Shown: positions 5,607 through 11,468 of the stretch, one piece after another
Layout: every line of letters starts with the position of its first letter
How positions within the stretch are numbered: the first letter of the stretch is position 1
Assembly (NCBI GenBank): GCA_904501795.1
Contig: CAJGCK010000039.1
Span: 1-11,468 of the forward strand
Direction: 5' to 3'
Source of the DNA: an uncultured Clostridia bacterium
GTDB taxonomy: Bacteria > Bacillota > Clostridia > Christensenellales > Borkfalkiaceae
Length of the DNA stretch: 11,468 nucleotides
Notes under the pieces: model-generated
Told to the model about the DNA's origin: nothing
What the model saw: the letters and a program-made list of their open reading frames with translations, nothing else
Databases searched by the model: none
Position numbers and translations under genes: made by a program

Positions 5607-6959
5607 ATGAAAATAGTTATCGTAGGCCTTGGAAAAGTAGGCGCTACTATAGTAGAAAACTTTTCTAGAGAAAACCATGAATTAGTAGCAATAGACAGCA
5701 ACGAGCCTTGTGTTGAATCTATTGTAAACGTTTACGACGTTAAAGGGGTCGTAGGCTCTGCAAGTGATAGAGAGGTATTGTTAAGTGCAAACGTGGATAC
5801 TGCGGACTTCTTTATTAGTTGTACTTCTAAGGATGAACTTAATATCATTTCTTGTATTTTGGCAAAAAAACTTGGTGCAAAGAGCACGATTGCGCGTGTT
5901 CGTGACCCCGAGTATTTTAGCGAGATTGAAAATATTAAAGGCGACTTAGGGCTCGATTTAGCGTTTAATCCAGAGTATCAAACGGCAAAAGAGATTAATC
6001 AAATTTTGCGTTTCCCGTCGGCAAAATCGGTAGAAGAATTTACAAATACCAACGTTCGAATGGTAGAGTTTGACGTCGCCGATAATAACCCTATAATAGG
6101 TATGTCGGTTATGAACATCATCAAAGAATACCAGTGCAAAGTTTTGTTTGCCGTTGTTAAACGAGAAGAAAAGGCGTTTATCCCGCGTGGTGATTTTGTG
6201 ATAGAAAAAGGCGACGTTATCCACATATTTGCAACTGAAAACGCTATAGCGCAGTTTACTAAAAAGTTAAACATCTTTAAACCAAAGGCGAAATCGGTTT
6301 TTATTATCGGTGGAGGCAAGATTGCTTATTATCTTGCAAAACAACTTGAAGCCTAAAAATCTTTTGTTAAAATTCTAGAGCATGACGCTAATAGATGCAA
6401 AGAACTTTCTGCGAATTTAAAAAGCGCCACTATTTTAAACGGTGACGGCGCGGATAAGACTATTTTAACCGAAGAAGATTTCGACAAGGCTGATGTATGC
6501 GTAAGTTTGACGGGAATTGATGAAGAAAACGTTATAATCTCTTTATACGCAAAGCAACAAAACTTATCAAAAGTAATCACTAGCGTTGATAGGCACTCTA
6601 TGTTAGACATGGCTAACAAATTAGGGTTAGACACCGTTTTGTGCCCGAGAGACGTTATAGCAAATACCATAATAAAATTTGTTCGTTCACACAAGCGTGG
6701 CGTTGGTGCGGGGATAAATTCGTTTTATAAAATTCATAACGAAGTAGAAGTTTTAGAATTTAACGTTGATGAAAGTTTTCCGTACCTTAACGCATGTTTA
6801 AAAGATTTACCGCTTAAACGAAACGTACTCATAGGTGGAATTATAAGAGACGGTGAGTTTATATTACCAAGTGGTGATAGTTCGGTAAAAGAAGGGGATA
6901 AAGTTTTAGTCGTTACTTCAATGCAACTACTAACACAGCTAAATGAAACGTTAAATTAA
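5607..6959 (+). pseudogene. trkA: TrkA potassium uptake regulator interrupted by an in-frame TAA
   Basis: TrkA is the cytoplasmic NAD(H)-binding subunit that gates TrkH. The first 249 codons hold the first RCK unit: GLGKVG (7-12), Asp30 as an NAD-type acidic residue, and a TrkA-C domain (about 140-220). They then enter the second Rossmann fold (IIGGGKIAYYLAKQLEA) and end at TAA 6354-6356. The same frame then continues for 200 codons (KSFVKILEHDANRCKELSAN, later NGDG, SLTGIDEENVI and a second TrkA-C domain) to TAA 6957-6959. Counting the stop as one residue gives 450, the normal full length. The stop falls where homologs have Lys, Gln or Glu, so one substitution (for example AAA to TAA) explains it. 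No ATG follows until about 6600, so an efficient restart is unlikely. A 249-residue half-size regulator might still be made. Sequencing error is the alternative. Confidence 0.88.
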
Positions 6960-6961
6960 CT

Positions 6962-8419
6962 ATGAACTATAAAATCGTACTCAACATAATCGGTAAAACG
7001 ATGTTAATCTGCGCGCTACTGTTGGCGTTTCCACTACTCGTTGGTTTTATATATCAGGAAAACGAATGGGTATCTTTTGTTGTGCCAATGGCTTTTTTAG
7101 CGATAGTGGGCTTTATTTTTTCGATTATTAAACCTGATAGAAAAAACATACGTGCAAGAGAAGGGTTTGTTATCGTTGCGTTAACGTGGATAGTTATATC
7201 CGCTGTAGGTTGTACGCCGTATATGATTGCTGGCTATATCCCTAATTTTTTCGATGCGTTTTTTGAATCCGTCTCTGGCTTTACAACTACGGGTGCTAGT
7301 ATTTTAAGTGACGTTGAGTTTTTGTCTAAGGGAATGAGTTTTTGGCGTATGTTTACCCACTGGATAGGAGGAATGGGCGTATTAGTGTTCGTTCTTGCGA
7401 TACTACCAGGCTATAACGAGGGGGTTATGCACGTTTTTAGAGCCGAATCTCCTGGTCCTTCGGTTAGCAAGTTAGTAAGCAAGATATCTTATACAGCTCG
7501 AATACTGTATACCATATATTTCGTTATGACGCTTATGGAAATTATAGCGTTATTGCTAAGCGGTATGTCCTTTTACGATAGCGTTGTGTTTTCCTTTTCG
7601 ACTGCGGGTACCGGTGGATTTTCTATAAAGAACGACGGTGTTGCTTCTTATAGCGTTGCTTCGCAAATGATTATGGCGGTATTCATGTTCCTTTTTGGTA
7701 TAAATTTTAACGTTTATTATTTGATTACGTTAAGACAAATAGGGAAGGCGTTTAAGAACGAAGAATTGAGAGTGTACTTAATAATCGTTGCAATAGCAAC
7801 GTTGACAATTACGTTAGACGTATTCTTTAGTGCACTAACTTTATACGACAATTTTGGTGTTGCGTTAAAAGATTCTTTTTTCCAAGTAACGTCTATAATA
7901 TCAACAACAGGACTAACGTCAACTAATTACGATTTGACTTTTACTACCTTGTCTAAGTCGATACTTGTGTTTTTAACGATACTAGGCGCAAGCGCAGGCT
8001 CAACGGGTGGCGGAATAAAAGTTTCACGTTTCGTAATTTTAATTAAATCAACTTTTATTGACGTTAAAAAACAGTTGCACCCAAGACTTATTGAAACGGT
8101 TAAATTAGACAATCAACCGCTTGCAAACAATACCGTAAGCAACGTTAAAACGTTTTTTATTGCTTGGCTTTTACTTGTGCTTGCAACCGTTATAATATTG
8201 TCGTTGGACGCGTTTGGCAACCTTTTTTCAAACTTTTCTGCAACACTTGCTTGTATAGGCAACGTTGGGCCTGGGTTCGATCTTGTTGGCCCTGCATGTA
8301 ACTACGGTGGGTATTCGGCATTTTCTAAACTATGGCTATCACTTGTAATGCTTGCTGGTCGTCTAGAAATATTCCCGATGATATTGTTGTTTTTGCCTAA
8401 TACTTGGAAAAAATATTAA
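6962..8419 (+). CDS. trkH: TrkH-family potassium uptake channel subunit
   Basis: The 485-residue polytopic membrane protein has the four-repeat pore architecture of the Trk/Ktr/HKT family. Four filter segments are visible: TTTGAS (108-113), STAGTGG (213-219), STTGLTS (314-320) and IGNVGPG (432-438), each centred on the conserved glycine. The glycine-rich GASAGSTGGGIKVSR (342-356) corresponds to the intramembrane gating loop. The length matches TrkH. The ATG lies two bases after the trkA stop, so the two are cotranscribed and probably translationally coupled. With trkA truncated, coupling may be disturbed because ribosomes would leave about 600 bases upstream. The protein itself appears intact. 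Confidence 0.93.
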   Translation: MNYKIVLNIIGKTMLICALLLAFPLLVGFIYQENEWVSFVVPMAFLAIVGFIFSIIKPDRKNIRAREGFVIVALTWIVISAVGCTPYMIAGYIPNFFDAFFESVSGFTTTGASILSDVEFLSKGMSFWRMFTHWIGGMGVLVFVLAILPGYNEGVMHVFRAESPGPSVSKLVSKISYTARILYTIYFVMTLMEIIALLLSGMSFYDSVVFSFSTAGTGGFSIKNDGVASYSVASQMIMAVFMFLFGINFNVYYLITLRQIGKAFKNEELRVYLIIVAIATLTITLDVFFSALTLYDNFGVALKDSFFQVTSIISTTGLTSTNYDLTFTTLSKSILVFLTILGASAGSTGGGIKVSRFVILIKSTFIDVKKQLHPRLIETVKLDNQPLANNTVSNVKTFFIAWLLLVLATVIILSLDAFGNLFSNFSATLACIGNVGPGFDLVGPACNYGGYSAFSKLWLSLVMLAGRLEIFPMILLFLPNTWKKY

Positions 8420-8445
8420 GTCGTTAGTCGTTACATACGTGATAA

Positions 8446-8480
8446 ATATTAGTTAATAACTAATATATATTTATTTTATT
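8446..8480 (+). terminator. Weak AT-rich hairpin after trkH
   Basis: ATATTAGTT (8446-8454) and AACTAATAT (8458-8466) form a perfect 9-bp stem with a three-base loop, followed by ATATTTATTTTATT. It is AT-rich, so it should be a weak terminator, but it is the only candidate between trkH and the next promoter. Confidence 0.45.
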
Positions 8481-8481
8481 A

Positions 8482-8510
8482 TTGACACTGTTGTTAAAGT
8501 ATAGTAAAAT
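8482..8510 (+). promoter_or_regulatory. Consensus promoter of the rfb operon
   Basis: TTGACA (8482-8487), a 17-base spacer and TAAAAT (8505-8510) are present. Transcription should start near 8517, leaving a leader of about 60 bases. This leader holds a small hairpin TTGGC/GCCAA (8536-8540 with 8549-8553) 13 bases ahead of the AAGGAG. The hairpin does not cover the ribosome site. Confidence 0.75.
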
Positions 8511-8576
8511 AATTAAGTATATAGAAAAAATTATTTTGGCTAAACTTTGCCAATTTGCATATGATAAGGAGTTTTT

Positions 8577-9350
8577 ATGAAAGTAGTTATTCTTGCCGGT
8601 GGTTTTGGAACTCGTATAACTGAAGAAAGTCAATTTAAACCCAAGCCCATGATAGAAATCGGTGGACAACCGATTTTGTGGCATATAATGAAAGAATACT
8701 CGCATTACGGGTTTAACGAATTCGTTATTTGCGCGGGATATAAACAACAAGTTATAAAGGAATATTTTGCGAACTATTATCTTCACCACGGCGACATTAC
8801 TTTTGATTTCACTCAAGGTGAAAAGAAAGAGTTTATATCTAGTAGCGTTGAACCGTGGAAAGTAACCGTTGTAGATACGGGCTTGAACACCATGACGGGT
8901 GGAAGAATTAAGCGAATTAAAGACGTGGTGGGGGACGAGTCGTTTTTCTTAACCTACGGCGACGGAGTTTGCGATATTGACCTTAAAAAAGAGTTGGAAT
9001 TTCACAAAAAACACAAGAAATTAGCGACTATATGCGCGATAAGCGTTGATCAACGCTTTGGCGTTATGGAGATTGATAAAAACGGCAGAGTTAATTCTTT
9101 TAGAGAAAAGAATAATGAAGACGGGTCGGTTATAAACGGCGGATATATGATACTTGAGCCACAGGTTATCGATTACATAGAAGGCGATAAAACCGTTTTC
9201 GAAAAAGAGCCGTTAGAAAAACTTGCAAAAGAAGGTCAATTAATGAGTTATAGACACGACGGGTTTTGGCAATGTATGGATACCCAACGTGATAAATTAA
9301 AGTTAGAACAATTATTAATAGACGGCAAGGCGCCTTGGAAAAAGTGGTAA
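8577..9350 (+). CDS. rfbF: Glucose-1-phosphate cytidylyltransferase
   Basis: The 257-residue cytoplasmic sugar-nucleotidyltransferase makes CDP-glucose from CTP and glucose 1-phosphate. It starts with the nucleotide-binding signature LAGGFGTR (6-13), followed by KPKPMIEIGG (21-30). TYGDGVCDID (126-135) holds the metal-binding Asp129. NGGYMI (187-192) and FWQCMDTQRD (230-239) are hallmarks of RfbF that separate it from RmlA and GalU. The length equals that of characterised RfbF/DdhA. AAGGAG at 8566-8571 fixes the start. It is the first gene of an rfbF-rfbG-rfbH operon, which supports the CDP-sugar assignment. Confidence 0.94.
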   Translation: MKVVILAGGFGTRITEESQFKPKPMIEIGGQPILWHIMKEYSHYGFNEFVICAGYKQQVIKEYFANYYLHHGDITFDFTQGEKKEFISSSVEPWKVTVVDTGLNTMTGGRIKRIKDVVGDESFFLTYGDGVCDIDLKKELEFHKKHKKLATICAISVDQRFGVMEIDKNGRVNSFREKNNEDGSVINGGYMILEPQVIDYIEGDKTVFEKEPLEKLAKEGQLMSYRHDGFWQCMDTQRDKLKLEQLLIDGKAPWKKW

Positions 9351-9354
9351 TTAA

Positions 9355-10416
9355 ATGAGAGATTTTTACAAAAACAAGCGAGTGTTAGTTACGGGGCATA
9401 CTGGTTTTAAGGGTAGTTGGCTAATCAAAATTTTGTCATCGTTTGGCGCGAAAATTTGTGGTTATGCATTACAGCCCAATACAACGCCCGCACTTTTCAA
9501 TTTAATTAACGGCGAAAAGATATGTTCATCTAATATCGGCGATATAAGTGACTTAGAAAACTTAAAGAAAGTTTTTTTTGACTTTAAGCCTGAAATAGTA
9601 TTTCATCTTTCAGCGCAACCATTAGTGCTTGAGGGGTATGAGAAGCCCGTATACACCTATCAAACCAACGTTATGGGCACGGTAAATTTGCTTGAATGCG
9701 TTCGATTAACAAATTCGGTTAAAAGCGTTATAAACGTTACTACTGATAAAGTGTATAAAAACGTTGAGAAAGAAGAGGGGTATAGAGAAGACGAATACTT
9801 GTGTGGTTACGACCCGTACTCTAATAGTAAATCTTGTTCGGACGTTTTAACTTATTCTTACAAAAAATCGTTTTTAGAAAGTTTAGGCATTAGCGTTTCG
9901 GTAGTCCGTGCGGGTAACGTTATCGGTGGCGGAGATTTTTCTAACAACCGAATAATCCCCGACTGTGTTAGAGCGGTTGCGGAGAAAAGAAAAATTTTAG
10001 TAAGAAACCCCTTTTCCGTTAGACCTTATCAACATGTTTTAGAGCCGTTGTTCGCCTATTTGCATATAGCGAAAGAACAGTACGAAAACCAAAGCAAAAC
10101 GGGTTGTTATAACGTAGGTCCGGATATGAAAGACTGCGTTAGAACGGGCGAACTTGTAAAAACGTTTTGTTTGTTGTGGGGTGGCGGTGCAGAGTACACC
10201 GTTAACGAAATAGTTGGTGCTCCGCACGAAGCAGGTTTATTGACTTTAGATAACTCAAAGATAAAACGCGATTTTAAAGTGTATCCCGTTTGGAACGTTG
10301 AAAAAGCAGTAGAGAAAACGATAGAGTGGTCTAAAGCTTATTTAGAGAATAAAGACGTCGTTTCGGTTATGGATAAACAAATAGACGAATACGAAAATTT
10401 ATTTTTGAAAAATTAA
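9355..10416 (+). CDS. rfbG: CDP-glucose 4,6-dehydratase
   Basis: The 353-residue extended SDR converts CDP-glucose to CDP-4-keto-6-deoxyglucose with bound NAD+. GHTGFKGSW (14-22) is the Rossmann motif in the form specific to CDP-glucose dehydratases. TTDKVY (129-134) carries the catalytic Thr-Asp-Lys group, and Y155-x3-K159 is the SDR catalytic pair. RPYQHVLEP (223-231) is the substrate-binding segment. The length agrees with RfbG/DdhB. The ATG lies four bases after the rfbF stop, and no strong ribosome site is visible, so translation is probably coupled to rfbF. Confidence 0.94.
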   Translation: MRDFYKNKRVLVTGHTGFKGSWLIKILSSFGAKICGYALQPNTTPALFNLINGEKICSSNIGDISDLENLKKVFFDFKPEIVFHLSAQPLVLEGYEKPVYTYQTNVMGTVNLLECVRLTNSVKSVINVTTDKVYKNVEKEEGYREDEYLCGYDPYSNSKSCSDVLTYSYKKSFLESLGISVSVVRAGNVIGGGDFSNNRIIPDCVRAVAEKRKILVRNPFSVRPYQHVLEPLFAYLHIAKEQYENQSKTGCYNVGPDMKDCVRTGELVKTFCLLWGGGAEYTVNEIVGAPHEAGLLTLDNSKIKRDFKVYPVWNVEKAVEKTIEWSKAYLENKDVVSVMDKQIDEYENLFLKN

Positions 10417-10423
10417 AATTACA

Positions 10424-10447
10424 AAGACAAGGCTGGAACCTTGTCTT
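10424..10447 (+). terminator. Intercistronic hairpin between rfbG and rfbH
   Basis: AAGACAAGG (10424-10432) and CCTTGTCTT (10439-10447) form a perfect 9-bp stem with a CTGGAA loop. The following bases (CTTGTCGTT) are pyrimidine-rich but not a clean T run. It may attenuate transcription, acting as a partial terminator, or protect the rfbFG message. It sits 34 bases ahead of the rfbH start, outside its ribosome site (GGAGA, 10471-10475). Confidence 0.5.
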
Positions 10448-10480
10448 CTTGTCGTTAAAAGTAATATTTCGGAGATTAGC

Positions 10481-11468
10481 ATGGATAAACTTAAACAAGA
10501 AAAAGACAAACAAGAGATATTAGAGAAAGTAAAAGAATACTACTTCAACTATCACGTTAAACCCGCGTATAAAGAAGGGGATAGAATATCTTATGCATCA
10601 CGTTTTTACGGTGCGGAAGAAATGGTGAATTTGGTAGACAGTTCTTTGGAGTTTTGGTTAACTTCTGGAAGATTTACCGAAAAGTTTGAAAAAGATTTTG
10701 CAAACATGCTAAAGGTTAAATATTGTTCGTTAGTAAACAGTGGCTCAAGCGCAAATTTATTAGCCTTCATGGCTTTAACTTCGCCTTTACTTAAAGAAAG
10801 AGCCATTAAGCGTGGCGATGAAGTTATAACCGTTGCGTGTGGTTTTCCAACTACGGTAACGCCTATAATTCAATACGGCGCAGTGCCCGTTTTCGTTGAT
10901 ATTTCACTACCAACTTATAATATAAACGTTGAAATGCTTGAAAAGGCTTTAACCGAAAAAACCAAAGCGGTTATGATAGCACACACCCTTGGCAACCCCT
11001 TCGATTTAACTACTGTTAAAGAGTTTTGCGATAAAAACGGGTTATGGCTTGTTGAAGACAACTGTGATGCTTTGGGATCTAAATACGAAATTAACGGTGA
11101 AATTAAATACACGGGTACGATAGGCGATATTGGTACTTCTAGCTTTTATCCACCCCACCATATCACGATGGGTGAAGGTGGTGCGGTATATACCAACAAC
11201 CCATTATTAAACAAAATTATTCGTTCTATTCGCGACTGGGGAAGAGACTGCGTTTGTCCAAGCGGAAAAGACAACGTTTGTAACCACCGTTTTGATAGGC
11301 AATACGGCGAACTACCCTTAGGATACGATCATAAATACGTTTATTCGCATTTCGGTTATAACTTAAAAGCAACCGATATGCAGGCTTCGATAGGTTGTGT
11401 TCAATTAACTAAAATAGACTTTTTTGCGGAACGTAGAAAACATAATTTTGCTCGTTTAAAAAAAGGAT
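10481..11468 (+). CDS. rfbH: CDP-4-keto-6-deoxyglucose 3-dehydrase (RfbH/E1), 3' end outside window
   Basis: 329 codons are present and the frame is open at the window end; the family is about 435-440 residues. The enzyme uses PMP and a [2Fe-2S] cluster to remove the C3 hydroxyl of CDP-4-keto-6-deoxyglucose, working with a reductase (RfbI/E3). It is a DegT/DnrJ/EryC1 aminotransferase fold in which the PLP-binding lysine is replaced: SFYPPHHITMGEGG (221-234) has histidine there, as in E1. The cluster ligands appear as C257-x1-C259-x7-C267, preceded by Cys195, matching the C-x57-C-x1-C-x7-C pattern of E1 with a slightly longer first gap. The N-terminal KPAYKEGDRISYASRFYG is typical of RfbH. GGAGA at 10471-10475 supports the start. 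Confidence 0.95.
   Translation, partial: MDKLKQEKDKQEILEKVKEYYFNYHVKPAYKEGDRISYASRFYGAEEMVNLVDSSLEFWLTSGRFTEKFEKDFANMLKVKYCSLVNSGSSANLLAFMALTSPLLKERAIKRGDEVITVACGFPTTVTPIIQYGAVPVFVDISLPTYNINVEMLEKALTEKTKAVMIAHTLGNPFDLTTVKEFCDKNGLWLVEDNCDALGSKYEINGEIKYTGTIGDIGTSSFYPPHHITMGEGGAVYTNNPLLNKIIRSIRDWGRDCVCPSGKDNVCNHRFDRQYGELPLGYDHKYVYSHFGYNLKATDMQASIGCVQLTKIDFFAERRKHNFARLKKG

Noticed and set aside
6354..6356. Recoding of TAA as a sense codon
   Set aside because: The other complete genes here (uxuB, the ATPase, slt, trkH, rfbF, rfbG) end at TAA exactly where their families end, so TAA works as a stop in this genome. No recoding structure is evident after the trkA stop.
8460..8816. Minus-strand open frame of 118 codons across the rfbF promoter
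   Set aside because: It covers the rfbF promoter and 5' coding region in antisense, and its composition is low-complexity Asn/Ile/Lys at one end. No start signals are visible.

Overview
The window reads as a chromosomal piece of a low-GC Gram-positive bacterium, most likely an uncultured member of the Clostridia. The grounds are AT-rich DNA with near-consensus TTGACA/TATAAT promoters, AAGGAG-type ribosome binding sites, a Bacillus/Clostridia-type D-mannonate oxidoreductase, a yybP-ykoY riboswitch with an intrinsic terminator, and a tRNA-Leu with an encoded CCA. The species cannot be named from the sequence.

Layout. Positions 1-140 hold the tail of an amidohydrolase (NagA-like) and its terminator. 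Positions 166-1188 hold a promoter, a 34-codon remnant of an SGNH hydrolase, and an SDR of the D-mannonate oxidoreductase (UxuB) type. Positions 1206-4506 form a manganese-controlled unit: consensus promoter, yybP-ykoY riboswitch, terminator, an 877-residue P2A-type ATPase (probable Mn2+/Ca2+ exporter), and a fucose-mutarotase gene (fucU) broken by a +1 shift at an A5 tract. Positions 4509-4927 contain no protein gene. They hold the fucU terminator, a 51/50-bp direct repeat, a 118-bp element that can fold into four perfect helices and carries the last 20 bases of the neighbouring tRNA, two minus-strand terminators, and tRNA-Leu(GAG) on the minus strand. Positions 4917-5498 (minus) encode a small membrane-anchored lytic transglycosylase. 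Positions 5570-8419 are a trkA-trkH potassium uptake operon, with trkA interrupted by an in-frame TAA. From 8482 to the end is a nucleotide-sugar operon, rfbF-rfbG-rfbH (rfbH runs off the window), which makes CDP-4-keto-6-deoxyglucose and starts the route to CDP-3,6-dideoxyhexoses.

How the genes work together. RfbF makes CDP-glucose, RfbG dehydrates it, and RfbH removes the 3-hydroxyl, giving a precursor of a 3,6-dideoxyhexose for a surface glycan. The partner reductase (RfbI/E3) is not in the window. TrkA should gate the TrkH channel, but its second half lies beyond a stop codon. The riboswitch should turn on the ATPase, and probably fucU, when Mn2+ is high.

The least explained part is 4544-4804: a structured, partly duplicated element built around tRNA-Leu tail and T-arm sequence and followed by its own minus-strand terminator. 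Two conserved genes (fucU, trkA) are each broken by a single change, which is either recent decay or sequencing error.
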